A stretch of DNA of 64,000 nucleotides from Cercospora beticola (GCF_033473495.1 NC_088937.1:124001-188000); one strand, 5' to 3'; shown: positions 1-11,084, numbered from the stretch's first letter. A program made the numbers and translations. The notes: a model not told the origin generated them from the letters alone.

Positions 1-514
1 TCCAGCGCGCGTAATTTCGGATTAAGATGCTGGTGTCGAGGGTACAACCTGTGGCGAAAAAGATAATGCAGACGCAGAGGTAGGATATTATGCGGGATTT
101 GAGGGGTTGCTGGGATTGGGGGACTTGGGTTTGGGAGGCGAGGATGATGAGGAGGCCCATTGTGAGGAGGAACCATTGGTCGTTGAGGAAGGTGAGGAGG
201 TGGGATTGCCATTTTTGTTTCTTGGTGACTGGGTTGTGATATTCCTGGGGTTTGGTGTTTCTGTCGTTCTTTTCTGGATCATGGGTTTGCTGCTGAGGCT
301 GCTCGGCTGCTGTTACGACGGTATCGATATCCTTGGTGGCACCTTCCCTCGATTTCGGCCTTTCGGAGTTCTTCTCGCTTTCGGCATCGCTGTCGTCTGC
401 CTGGGAGAACGCGGGCGCACAGTTCTCAGCGCTAACATCTTGTCTGGGCTCCACGATGCCACTTTCGCCAAGCGTTCCAGTTGGAGCCCTATTGTTCAGA
501 GTCGATCCTGTCAT
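1..514 (-). CDS. SBF/RCH1-type membrane transporter, N-terminal part (runs off left edge)
   Basis: An open frame runs from an ATG at 514 to the window edge with no stop, giving about 171 residues. The first 100 or so are hydrophilic and low complexity (Ser, Glu, Gln rich), a cytosolic tail. Two hydrophobic segments follow. The first contains QWFLLTMGLLIILAS, then a PQSQQPLK linker, and the second is ISYLCVCIIFFATGCTL. This order (NQWF-type entry, a QVP-SQQ linker, then a Gly-Cys-Thr-Leu turn) is what I know from the N-terminus of fungal SBF-like/RCH1 proteins (SLC10A7 relatives), linked to calcium homeostasis at the plasma membrane. The transport core lies outside the window, so substrate and length cannot be judged. 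It is divergent from the dehydrogenase at 1413. Family call is inference from two segments. Confidence 0.62.
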   Translation of the reverse strand, partial: MTGSTLNNRAPTGTLGESGIVEPRQDVSAENCAPAFSQADDSDAESEKNSERPKSREGATKDIDTVVTAAEQPQQQTHDPEKNDRNTKPQEYHNPVTKKQKWQSHLLTFLNDQWFLLTMGLLIILASQTQVPQSQQPLKSRIISYLCVCIIFFATGCTLDTSILIRNYARW

Positions 515-1412
515 CTCGGCTGCCTGATACTGGGAAAATACGCTCTGTAATGGAACGCCCGATGCTGACCACCAACAATCTGCTCCATGGTGGAACTTCT
601 TCGGAAAACATTCAACGGTTTACAAGAAGAAACACTTGGATAAAGGAAGAGGCAGTATTCGATGACGATCTCTGGACTAAACTTGAAACGGCAATGAACG
701 ACGACATGTCTTGGCTCCGTCGTCGGCCCTCTCACCGCGTCTCAGCGATACCGTCCGATCCTCCAAGCAACAACAACACGAAGCCGTCCTGGTGAGCATG
801 TGACAAAAGGATTCGAAAAGCTGCACGACAGCTCTTTCACCTCATCAGCTATGACATACCCCTGCTCGGCGAATAGAGTTCACAAGTTATTTCCGACCCA
901 TGCATGGCCCTACGAGATTCTCGGCCTGCATACCCCGCTGCAATGCGCCCCATACCCCTCCACAAATCTTCGCACTATACAGCTCTCCAGACGAGGGAAA
1001 ACTGCCACTTGTGACAGCCGTGGAGTCACTCGCGAGTCCCCTCAGCCGGAAGAGTTTCGCTTTCTGGCATCGGTAGCACAATGATTGGATCGGGCCACCC
1101 ATGATGACGGATCTTGGTCATCTCCACAGGATCGGAACGACCAAACTAGCCGTATCCAGGTGCGAATCTGATGCTGTGGTTCACGCGTAGCTCCTGCGGA
1201 GGTGCAGGTAGCTAGAAATGTGGAAGGATTAGAAAAGGTAAGGTGGAGAAGAAAGCCGTGGTACTTCTGTTTCTTGTGTTTATTTACCGTCTTTGCCATT
1301 GTTCTTTCGTCTTCTTCTCCTACTTCTTCTTGAGGAACTTCGATAAGCTTGCTACGCTGAAACATTGGAGCAGAAAGAATCGCTCGTACAGATCATCGAG
1401 AAGAGACTCAGG
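515..1412. other. Intergenic region between divergent genes
   Basis: About 0.9 kb shared 5' region of the transporter (minus) and dehydrogenase (plus). Only short overlapping open frames are present on both strands and none resembles a known protein. No repeat or clear promoter element was recognised. Confidence 0.5.
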
Positions 1413-2757
1413 ATGGCACAAACAACTAAAGCTATCGTGTCACACGATACGCTTGACAACAAAGGATGGAAGATGGAAGAGGTCACACTCCGAGATCTCC
1501 AAGAAGGCGAGCTTCTCGTTGAGATGGTCGCAACTGGAGTCTGCCACACAGATGCTTTGATCGGAGGTATACCAGGCGGAGCAGCACCAATCGCCTTCTA
1601 CCCGCGAGTTCTTGGACACGAGGGTAAGCACGAGTCACATTCGAGGGTCTATTTGCTTGATGGATGCCTCCTAACATTTACGAACAGGCTCCGGATACGT
1701 TCGCAAAGTCGGTCCAGGCGTCTCTGTCGCAGCCGAAGGCGACCCAGTCCTCCTCTCCTTCGCCTTCTGCGAGAAATGCGAAATCTGCAAAACCGGCGGC
1801 CACTCCAACTGCAATTCCTTCAACGAGCTAAACTTCGGCCCTCAGCCCGCTTTCCACCTCGCATCCAAGAGCGGCGAACCCGACGTTGGAGGCTGCTTCT
1901 TCGGACAATCCTCCTTCGCCAACTGGTCGATCGTCAAATCCTGCTCCGTCGTCAACGTCAAGGACACTGTGACCGACAAGAAAGATCTCCAGCTCTTCGC
2001 TCCACTCGGCTGCGGTATCCAAACCGGAAGCGGCACAGTCGTAAACGTCTCAGGCGCTACAGAGAAAGACTCAATCTGCATCCTCGGTCTTGGCGGTGTA
2101 GGACTTTCAGCAATCATGGGCGCAAAGATCCAAGGCTGCAGACAAATCATCGGTGTCGACCGCGTCGAATCCCGTCTCAAGCTCGCCAAAGAACTCGGCG
2201 CAACACACGTCATCGACGGCTCAAAACTCGAAGGAAAAGATATCGGAGATGTCATTAAAGAGATTGCAGACGGTGTCGGACCTTCCATCACAGTTGATAC
2301 AACCGGTGCACCAGTCCTCATGAATGCAGGAATCAAGTTTACGAGGAACCGAGGCAAGTATATTCAGGTGGGCTCTCCTCCGTTCGATTACACGCTGGGA
2401 GAGGTAACTGGCTTTGAATTGATGATTTCTGGAAAACAATGGATTGGAGCTATTGAAGGTGGTGCGTATCCGCCGGATTTCGTGCCCAAGATGATTCAGT
2501 GGTATCGGGAGGGCAGGTTCCCGATCGATAAGATGGCAAAGTTCATGCCGGCGGATGACTTCCAACAGGCGCTTCATGAGATGCATACAGGAGTAAGTAA
2601 CAATATGAAACTTGCATTCGGTTGCGTTGTGTTGAGATATGCTAACTTGCTGCTTCTTTTGCTTGCAACAGGAGACAATCAAGCCAATGTAAGTCAAAAT
2701 CACGAACCGACTTGCTTTTGCAATGAATGCTAATCGCTACGCAGCTTGACGTGGTAG
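1413..2757 (+). CDS. Zinc-dependent alcohol dehydrogenase (MDR family, aryl/benzyl-alcohol type)
   Basis: Oxidises an alcohol with NAD(P). Four exons: 1413-1623, 1688-2592, 2672-2688 and 2745-2757, giving 381 aa, the usual MDR length. Catalytic zinc ligands are visible in CHTD (Cys44) and GHEG (His69). The structural zinc lobe has Cys98, Cys101, Cys104 and Cys112. A Rossmann motif GLGGVGLS follows, with an acidic residue after the next strand (GVDR), suggesting NAD preference. The C-terminus is built from two tiny exons (17 and 13 nt) that restore the family ending ETIKPILTW. The ATG at 1413 was preferred to an in-frame ATG 48 bases upstream because family members begin near MAQTTKA. The exact substrate is unknown; aryl-alcohol dehydrogenase is the closest type. 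Confidence 0.88.
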
Positions 2758-2859
2758 TAAAATCACGACCTCAGCCTGCCATACGTAGAGCGCAAATAGT
2801 CAAGAAATCAACAAACGAAACAACTTCCACTCAAACATCAGCTTGTGGCGGAAAGATTC

Positions 2860-4941
2860 TCAATCATCCACCTGCTCCATCCAGTCCGCCTGCCAACACC
2901 TCAAAGCCTTATCTCCACCTTTCGGCTTCTTCCCATCCGCCGGCGGCTCCTTGCACTTCTTACCCGGCAATATCTCCCACTTGATACCATCGCCCTTGAC
3001 CCCCGCTTCCGGCACCCATTCTTTGCCCAGGTAATTCTCCCAGCCCCCGAAGATGCTGCCCGGATTCATGTAAACCTTATACGTCTTACACGAACCCATC
3101 GCTGCTTGGAGGAAGTATTCGCAACGCTTGACACCCGCGCGAAAATCGAAGTGACAGCCTGTGTCTTTCTGCGTAGCGTTGCACGATTTCTGGTCGTGTG
3201 TGATGCGAATCTTCATCGCGTTTGGGTCCTTTGGGTTGGGGATGGCCTCAGGAACAGAAGTCTTCATGGGGTAGGAGCGCTCAGATTTGCTGCCGTCCCA
3301 GGATTTGTGGTTGCCCTCGAGTGTGTTAATATCCTTAGATCCGGCGTAGGTCTTGTACGAAGCGGACATCTGGCTGCAGAATTTGGTGACCACGGAAGAT
3401 GCAGCGGCGCGTTCCCAGTGGATGGCTTCTCCAGTGGAACACCAGCCTTTTGGTGGCGGACCGGTCGGTGTTGGTGGAGGCGGTGGTGCGGTCATTACGT
3501 CGCCACCGATGGCTGGCGCTTTGGTGTAGCCGCAGGTCGAAGTTGTCCAGCTTGTGCTGCCTTTGGTTGAAATGCCATAGACATTCTTGGTCATCACGTA
3601 GTTCTTGCCATCGGGACAGGCGCACCAGGAGGTGTGGAAATCGCCGGCTGCTGTGGTCTGAGAACTGCACTTGAACGTATTGGTGATCGGAGCAGTGACA
3701 ATGCGAGGATCCGAGACAGGAGGGTTCGATGGCGGCGTGTACAGCATGCGCTTTGGGGCCGGTGTTGTGGTGTACGGGCAGTTATCCGTAAGAACCGTCT
3801 TTGAGCCTTTGACGTCGCTGGTGTAGACATACTTGTGCGTGATGTATCTTGTCTTCCCACAGTTGCACCAGGTTTGTGAATTTGCTTGCTCCACGCCTTG
3901 TCGGCAGAGAAAGTTCAGAGCTGTCGTGACAAGGCCGCTGGCTCTGGGGAACGGCCATACCGCATCCTCCTTGTCTCCGTTGGTGCCCTGATCGTCGTTG
4001 GGATTGATATGGCAAACCGTCGGGTTCGTGCACATCGCACATCTGTCCGACGTCGTCGTCTTCGTCGCTGAGGTTGCAGTTCCCGATGCTCCTCCAGTGA
4101 GCGCCCGAATCATATTCTGGAACGAGTACAGCGGCACAGAGACCTCCCAATTCAGGGCGTCGCCAATTTGATAACCAGCTCTCATGATAGCGAACGCCGT
4201 AGCGAGCTGGTATGCTCGGTTGATGGTATGCTGATCGATCATGGCAGACAGGAAATAAGCGGCCCATTCTGGTGGAATGAGGACGTCGCCCAGTTGGGCC
4301 GTAATTTCCCCTCCAAGCTTGTCGTAGAGGCCAGCTTCAAGTTCACGAGAGATATCGCAGTACAGCCCATTTTGCGGATGTTGACGCTTGCGCAGGTGGT
4401 GGCCACCTTCGAAGCATGCGCTTTGCATCTTTTCAAAGATTCTATCTCTCGTGTCCGTGCTCAGGGTGACAGTAGCGTTGATTCCGTATTTCGGGTCGCC
4501 CATTATGGCCGGAGGCTTCGATTTCGGAATAGCCATGGTCGCCACAGCTTGAGTGGTATAAACCGAAGTAACAAAACTGTGACCGGTCTCGTAGATGTCC
4601 GTGAAGGTGACCCTCGTTGGGGTGAACGGCGTGGCATCGTTTCGATCGGCGTCGTGGCATCGAATAGTGTTGAGAGTGGTGATACATGTCGTCCGGTAAG
4701 CCTTGATTTGCGGTGCCTCTAAATCGTTTGGCATGTCGACACTGGAGACAAATTTCGTGATCAGTGTCGTATTTGTGACACTTATCATTCTGGCTGAGCT
4801 CTCCAGCACTGCTGGAGCAGTAGCAGTGCCATTGGCAATCGTATTTTCGGCGATGAGTCCCTGGGAAGCAGTAGTGGAAGCGACTGCTCCAAAGCTGAGC
4901 AGGCCAAGGACTAACCCGCCGAACAAGCGGCCGAGACTCAT
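2860..4941 (-). CDS. Secreted cysteine-rich protein with two internal repeats, unknown function
   Basis: A single open frame of 693 aa. It starts with a clear signal peptide (basic, then LFGGLVLGLLSFGAVAS, cleavage near residue 22). A dibasic LRKR at about 183-186 could be a Kex2 site. Residues about 358-391 and 439-473 are an internal duplication: a WC-x-C start, a Tyr-x-x-x-Lys-x-VY centre, then KGS and a Cys-x-Tyr-Thr end. A proline-rich linker near 485-497 separates this from a C-terminal domain with many Cys and Trp. No catalytic motif was recognised. It is convergent with the dehydrogenase, with about 100 bp between stops. It could be a wall-associated or effector-type protein, but that is a guess. 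The coding call is strong from length, signal peptide and paired cysteines. Confidence 0.8.
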   Translation of the reverse strand: MSLGRLFGGLVLGLLSFGAVASTTASQGLIAENTIANGTATAPAVLESSARMISVTNTTLITKFVSSVDMPNDLEAPQIKAYRTTCITTLNTIRCHDADRNDATPFTPTRVTFTDIYETGHSFVTSVYTTQAVATMAIPKSKPPAIMGDPKYGINATVTLSTDTRDRIFEKMQSACFEGGHHLRKRQHPQNGLYCDISRELEAGLYDKLGGEITAQLGDVLIPPEWAAYFLSAMIDQHTINRAYQLATAFAIMRAGYQIGDALNWEVSVPLYSFQNMIRALTGGASGTATSATKTTTSDRCAMCTNPTVCHINPNDDQGTNGDKEDAVWPFPRASGLVTTALNFLCRQGVEQANSQTWCNCGKTRYITHKYVYTSDVKGSKTVLTDNCPYTTTPAPKRMLYTPPSNPPVSDPRIVTAPITNTFKCSSQTTAAGDFHTSWCACPDGKNYVMTKNVYGISTKGSTSWTTSTCGYTKAPAIGGDVMTAPPPPPTPTGPPPKGWCSTGEAIHWERAAASSVVTKFCSQMSASYKTYAGSKDINTLEGNHKSWDGSKSERSYPMKTSVPEAIPNPKDPNAMKIRITHDQKSCNATQKDTGCHFDFRAGVKRCEYFLQAAMGSCKTYKVYMNPGSIFGGWENYLGKEWVPEAGVKGDGIKWEILPGKKCKEPPADGKKPKGGDKALRCWQADWMEQVDD

Positions 4942-5228
4942 CCTGTCCGCTAAACGGTGGATGACTATTTAGTTGTGAGTGGTGAAGATATTGAAGGGTC
5001 CGAGATCCACGTCTAGGTTGTTCGATGTGTCTTTGAATGTTGTTCAGTCTTCAGTGGTTCGAGATTGTCGATGTTGATGTTGGCATAGAAGTTCAGGTTT
5101 GGTCCAGTCCATCAGTGCCTTTTTGTGCTTCCTTCCCAACCTCAAATTCACCAAACGAAGAATGCACAAGCAAATCATCTGAACCATCATCTGCTCGATC
5201 AGCTAACATGTGCATCCTTGACACTCCT

Positions 5229-5337
5229 GCGAGTCCATCTGATGTCTTGAGCAATCCAACCGATATCGCGTGCAAATCCATCTGATGTCTGGAGCGATTT
5301 GATCTGATACCTTGTGCAAATCCATCTGATATCTTGT
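5229..5337. repeat. 22-bp tandem repeat, five imperfect copies
   Basis: Units begin at 5229, 5251, 5272, 5294 and 5316 and are 21-22 bp long. Most share a core close to ATCCATCTGATGTCTTG, with GATATC or GATGTC at its centre. The copies have diverged at several positions. On the minus strand the region is partly open, but a 22-bp period shifts frame at each unit, so it is not coding. Confidence 0.75.
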
Positions 5338-5869
5338 GCAGAAAAGCCAGAAACATGTGAAAGTCACAATGCCACGTCCTCCATAGCACAGAATGGACAT
5401 ATAGCGCATTCGATGTCCTTAGTGTAAAGAGAAAGTCAGTCCAGCTGAAGAGTCACTTCTTCAATCGCACGTGATGTCGACATCAAAGTTGGCCGCGACT
5501 CTCGCTATCGATATAGATGCACGCAGGCAAATAGAGATATGTATAAGATGGTGTCGAACCCAGGTATGCAGAGTATTGGCAATCGTATCGATCACACATA
5601 CCTACTGTATCAATATCAGCTAAGACTCTGATCATCGTCAACAGTAGAAGCAAGTGACCCAGAAGATGGAGAATGAGAAACCAGAAATGTTTCCTTAAAG
5701 AAGTGGACGCCTGCTTGGATACACGTATCTTCGATACTGTAGACAGCCATAATTCTCAGCATCGGTAGTTGTGCAGGCCGGGCAGTGTGGCCATGGAGAT
5801 CAGGATAGTAGAAGCAGGACTCCAGAGACGATTCTTTTGAGTAGCAGGAATAGTAAAGCAAGCGAAAAA

Positions 5870-6370
5870 GATAGGGAAGTTTCCCGTCAGAGGCGGCTTT
5901 GCTTTCACTTGCTGCGACGGCTCAGCGGTGCGATTGCATACCGGGCAGTGATGATATGAAGAACGACGCATTAGAAGCAGATTATTGGAAAGCCGTCTGC
6001 TCAATGCAGAAGAGGTCCAAGAATAGAAAACAATCATGGCGAAACTCATTTCCAAAAACGGCTTTACTCATCGCTTGCTGCAACAACTCGCGCCAGCGAT
6101 GCGATTGCATGCTTGGCAGTAGAAGCATAGAGAACGACAAGCTAGAAGCAATTTTCTAGAAAAGCTTCAATCAAGTCAGCAGACTTTCCAGGATAGAAAA
6201 GGATGATAGGGAAACTCACCATCGAATAAGGCGTTCCGTAGCATTTGTTGCAACGACTCCGTGCCAACGGAGTCAATCAATGCAGTGCAGAAAGAAAGCC
6301 AGGAACGAGACACCAGCAACAGATCCCTAGAGAACAGTCGTGTTTCTCCAGTCTTGTACATTTTCAACAT
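5870..6370. repeat. Diverged tandem repeat, period about 165-170 bp, at least three copies
   Basis: The landmark GAAACTC (or GAAGTTT) recurs at 5876, 6041 and 6211. Each is followed about 30 bp later by a TTGCTGCAACGACTC-like block, then by GCGATTGCAT and a GGCAGT-like block, and about 25 bp on by a GAACGAC...GAAGCA block in the first two copies. Identity is modest, so the duplication is old. On the minus strand copies two and three translate to related peptides (ELLQQAMSKAVFG versus ESLQQMLRNALFDG), hinting at a decayed coding repeat. Partial copies may continue on either side. Confidence 0.55.
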
Positions 6371-6748
6371 CAGAGTCAGCTATGACTCAGTGCAAACGAT
6401 GTCAATGTACGCAAAGGGCAAAGGTCATGGAAGACGAGGTCCCAGAGACAGATTGCCAGAGAAGCGTTGCACTAGGGTCAGCAAAAGAGGTCAAAAGTGA
6501 AAAGGAGAGCAAGACTCACCGCACAAATCAGCTTTCTCCATCCATTCATCCCGTGATGCTGGCATCCTGCATTGATCAACGGAGCGAGACAGCAACTCGC
6601 AATTCCAGAGCGCACCATGCATACAAGCTGCTTTTCATACCTCTCTACTGTATCATATTCTCGTCCGATCTGCTCGCTGAACCGTGATCGCTATGCCACA
6701 ACCAAAAGAAGAACGATGAGGAAACAACGCAAAGAATTCGGTATCCTC

Positions 6749-7048
6749 TCAATGAGGCGAATGGCCACTACGCCGTGACCGCCTCTCGCCTCTCGAAATT
6801 CTCATCCTGGCAAAAAAACCCCCCTTGTCATCGGCATCATCCATCTCGTGGTCAGTCAAGCCCTGAGCAGCAGCCTCGACCTTTGCCTTTAGCCTGCGTT
6901 TGACTTCGCCTTCCACAGGACCAACCTCTTTCATGAAAACGTCCTGTGACGGCGAATGATCTGGACCCACGGTTTTGATCATCATACTCGTATCTCCCAC
7001 CCAGTCATGCCACATCTGCAAAGCTTCCGGATATTTCTTCACAGCCTT
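6749..7048 (-). other. Open in-frame extension downstream of the CAND1 stop codon
   Basis: Directly after the CAND1 TAG the same frame runs 99 sense codons to the next stop at 6749. The translation looks protein-like: KKYPEALQMWHDWVGD, then VKRRLKAKVEAAAQGL and an acidic DDADDKGG. It has no ATG until the tenth codon after the TAG. I do not recognise it. It could be stop-codon readthrough, a sequencing or assembly error at the stop, a small separate gene, or chance. I tested two short GT-AG excisions that would remove the TAG (26 and 41 bases) and both change frame. Confidence 0.3.
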
Positions 7049-10000
7049 CTACGCTGCGGCCAATCCTCCGGCACCGCCGCCCGTCTGACGGATCTCGTCC
7101 TCCGCCGCCTTGGTAGCAGCATGATGGTCCTTCTTGACATAGTCAAAGTAATCCTTCCAGGCACGATTGGTCCCACCCACGGCAGCGTCACCTGTAGTGT
7201 CAACTCCGAAAGCCTTGTTGAAGTAGACGCTGACCTTGACAACCGCTTTCTGTTCCTCGGCAAGCTTCTCAAGTTCTTGCTTGACAGCAGTGTCCTTGGG
7301 CTTGAAGGTGAGCACGGTGCGGAACTGTTGCGCGAGGCTCTCCAAACGACGGCCACTCTCGTGAGGAGCAATAGTGAGCAACTTAATGAGCACAAGGCAA
7401 CACAGAATCTTGATGTCATGGTCGTCTCCCACTCCAGCCACAATTCGATCGTAGTAGGCAGACATGTCAATACGCTCGCGAGATGCGGGAGAGTCAAGCA
7501 GAGCATAGAGCGTCTCGTATGCAGACTTGCGCATTTCCAGTCCATCGTCGATCTTGTGTTTGAAAGGACCCATTTGCACTTCACGGATGAGCTCAGGACG
7601 AATGACTGTGGCCTGCATTGCGTAAGGCAAAAGTTCGCCCAGATGCGGTAGGACGAGGTCCGGCTTGTTATAAAGTGCGGAGTTGAAGGTGGCGAGTGAC
7701 AATCGCTGGTTGTCCAGATCGCGGTCGCGTAGCATAGTCGAGAGCAAAGGAATGATGGTGGCCTGAAGATGCGCGTTGTAGCTGTCTTCCGTGTCAGAGA
7801 ACACGTATCGAAGCGCCGCGATGACCATGCCACGAACGGCTGGGTTGGGGTTCTGGAGGAAAGTGTGCAACTGTGGCAGGTAGGCCGCTGGATCGATGAT
7901 AGCCAAGCGCCCGACACATTCAGCACCAACGACCTTGTTGTCCTCGGCTTGACCGGAATTGATAATGTTCTCCCACAAATTCTTGGTGTATGGGCGGATA
8001 TCATCTTCTGCAGTGCTGTGTTGCAAGAGCTCTTTCACAGAGTGCAGCAGGAGATACTGCCGACCTTGTGCCATTCCGTTCAGTATCTTCGGTAGGTATG
8101 TCTTCACATCTCCAGCTCCAGCGCGTCCGAGTGCGACTGCAGCAGCGAGCTTGACCTTCTCCGACTCGTCTGCGAAGTATGGCGTGAAAGAGTCCGGGTT
8201 GAGTGGGAATTGTGTACCTTGGCGCAGACCAGCTTCTCCCAGTACAGACAGCGCGAGACATCTCTTTGCCTCATCTGTCTGCGTCTGAAGCTCATGCACG
8301 AAGGAGTCAAGTTGCACACCAACGCTATCTCCTCCGGCGACGAGCAGCGTGCCAATGACCTGACCAGTCACGTCGGTATCTCCAGCCGGGGCAATGTTCA
8401 ACAATGATGCCATCAAGCGCTGGCCGGCCCCGGCTTTACCGATGGACTCAACGCAGGTGATCAGCGCATCGAGTGCAGACCCGGACAATGGCGATCGCAC
8501 AATGCTGCAAATGCCAGCAATGACTGGGTCCGTAGCAACTGTTTGAGGCTTGTCTTTAGCAAAAGAGGCCAGCACAATCAAGGCAGGACCCATCATGTGT
8601 AGATCGCCAGACTCCAACAAGGGTACAAGCATTTCCACGAGCTGTGCAATCACCGTATCATCCATGCTATCCCTAGAAGCCTGGTTGACGGCAAGCATGC
8701 GCAGAGCACTCAGACTGGCACCTCGCAACGAGCGGCTGGACTTGCGAAGCTGAGCGCCTAGCTCGAGGGCGACGGCATTGACAAAGCCCGGCTTGAAGTC
8801 TTTTGGTGTCTGCGCAAGCACTGCAATAGTGTCGACAGCGCGAACACTCGACAGCCGAGTCAGTTCGTTCTTCATGCGCTCTGCGATAAGCTGCTGACCA
8901 GCAAAACGGTCCTCTTGAGACACGAAGTTCGATGCAGCACCACTGGTGCGACCGATGAGAAGACCGAGTGCATGCACAGCTTTTCGACGGACCTCGGTAT
9001 CAGTCTCTTGAGCAGAGATGCGCTCCGAGATGACATTGAAAAGTTTGGCCAACACAGGTGCATTGTTGTCTGAAGTGGAACGCGGAGGGGTGAGAGCTTT
9101 GATGTATACTTCAATGGTGGAGAAGGCCTCACCAGACACCTTAGCAAAGCGATCCTTGGCTGTCTTGACAATCGCCGGAACAATCTTGTCCAGATGCGGC
9201 TGAATGACCTCGCTGGAATGAGTCTCTGCAATGGCTCGAAGTAGGGCCAGAGCCTCGACCCGCACAGCGTTGGCTGCCACATTGGAGCCAGTGGATGCGG
9301 CACCATTGATGACCTCTACTACGGGGTCGATCACAAGATCGGCGCTGTCAGAAAGACCACCGTGCTGTGCGATCACCATGTCCTTCAGGAGAGAAATAAG
9401 CGCCTGCTTTGTGGCAGGAGTGGATGTCTTGAACAATTTTGCGGCACCCTTCACGATCTGCGAACTGTGTTAGCTGAAACCCGGAACACCACACCGCGCA
9501 GTAACTTACCTCTGGGTTGATCTTGACCAATCCCTGGGCGGAGCCGTCGGCAGGAGGTGGAGTTGGAGGTGAGGCGTGGCCATTCATGAGAGCCTGCTGA
9601 GCCTGCAAGTCAGAGCCTAGAGAGTCTGAGAAACCACGTCTCCGCTTCCTGCTTGGGGCGAGAACGTTGACCTCGGTCTTATGCAGCGTCTTAGACGCTC
9701 CAGTCTTGGTGATGAGGAACGCTAAAGTGTTCACAACCTCGTTCCGCACGCTCTCCTCGCGCTCCTTGAAGCGGCTGATGAGCGCAGGGGCGATCTGGCC
9801 GAAGATTGCTGGATCTTTTGCGTCGAGCATGCCTACTAAAGCACGCAGTGCCTTTGCAGAGTCTCGGCGAACCTTCCAGCTCACATCGTCCTCGTCTTCA
9901 AAACCCGTCTCTTCCTCGAAGTCCTCGTCGGCGAATTCGTCATCTTCCTCCTGCTCTTCCTCCATGTCCTCATCGTCGTCATCGAGTACGTTAGGCTCGT

Positions 10001-11084
10001 ATTTGAGGAAGCGCGTCGCAGCATCTGCCACGTCCGTTGCATATGACTTCATGTCCAAAGGACAGCACTCCAAAAAGGCGGCGATGGAGCTCAAAGCTGC
10101 CTCCCGGACTTCTTCCATCTGCACATCTCGCTCGCCATCAGCCTCCGCCTCTGCCTCTTGCTGCTGTTCGAGCTCATCTTGGCTCAGCGGGGCCAGTGCG
10201 AATGGAGAGAGTGTCTTGAGGTAGGGACCAAATTTCTGCGGTATGCTGCGGGCTAGACTGCCAAAGACGGTGATGTACAGCTTCCGCTGCTGACTCGTGA
10301 GGTGCGGCTGGCGCATCTGCTCGATCGAGTAACTGACGTGATTCGAGAGTAGACGGTCATCGAAGTAAGGTGCGAGCGCCGAAAGGGCTTGAACTGCCTT
10401 CTTCTTCATGACAGTGCCACATCTCTCGCTCTCAAGGATAGACATGGTGATTTGTTCCAGCGCCTCGACTTCTGCTATTTGCAGCATGGGCCCAAAGTTG
10501 ACGGCAACAGCTTGGAGGAGATCCAGACTGTTGGAGTCATTGCCCGTCTCTAGATCTTCCTGCAACATGCCCTTTGGCGGTGGAGGCCCCGGCTTGGGGA
10601 GGGGAACAATGACACGCCCGACGAGACGAGGGATCAGTGCTCGACTGACGGCGTTATAGGCATCGACCACTTTTTGATTCCGTGTCACGCCTGGCGCAGG
10701 ATGTGGTAGAGAAATGACGATTTGGCGAACAGCAGTTGCAGGTATTGAGTTGTCAATCGTGTTGTCGGTTCTAATATTGCTGACTTTCTCGATTGTTGGG
10801 CACAAAATGGCCTCTGGGGCCTTGTTGACGAAGGGTCCTAGCACTTTGACAGCCATGTTCTGGACTTCGCCATTGCTGTCGTTGAGCGTGTGCAGCAGCC
10901 CTTCAACCACTTTTGCGCATGTTGTGTAGTCGTGTTGCAGGAAGGTGGCATGACCGATGGTGAACATTTGGTTCAGGTCGTTGAGGGTCATGTAGCGAAT
11001 ATCCGAGTCGGCATCGTGCAGCTTGTGCAAGAGACTGGCGACATTGTGCGAGGTGGGATTCTGGGGCACCGTGTTGCTCGCCAT
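7049..11084 (-). CDS. CAND1: Cullin-associated NEDD8-dissociated protein 1 (CAND1/TIP120)
   Basis: HEAT-repeat protein that binds un-neddylated cullin-RBX1 and exchanges substrate receptors of SCF-type ubiquitin ligases. Two exons, 9510-11084 and 7049-9457, separated by a 52-base intron (donor GTAAGTT, acceptor CGCAG), giving 1327 aa, in line with fungal CAND1. The ATG at 11084 (MASNTVPQ) begins the LLHKLHDADSDIRYM repeat typical of the family N-terminus. A long Asp/Glu loop follows about 400 residues in, and the C-terminal third carries the TIP120 domain (RRLESLAQQFRTVLTFKPK). Here it is one gene, unlike the split candA-N/candA-C of aspergilli. It is divergent from the gene at 11448 over a 363-bp spacer. 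After the TAG at 7049-7051 the same frame stays open for 99 more codons (see next entry). Confidence 0.95.

Larger units (their letters stand above)
4942..6748. other. 1.8 kb intergenic region with two kinds of degenerate repeats
   Basis: Apart from a 22-bp tandem repeat and a decayed repeat of about 165 bp (listed separately), no supportable gene is seen. Short frames occur on both strands but are interrupted within each repeat. Confidence 0.5.

Noticed and set aside
7024..7100. A small intron removing the CAND1 stop codon
   Set aside because: The GT-AG pairs tested (26 and 41 bases) are shorter than usual fungal introns and do not keep the downstream frame.
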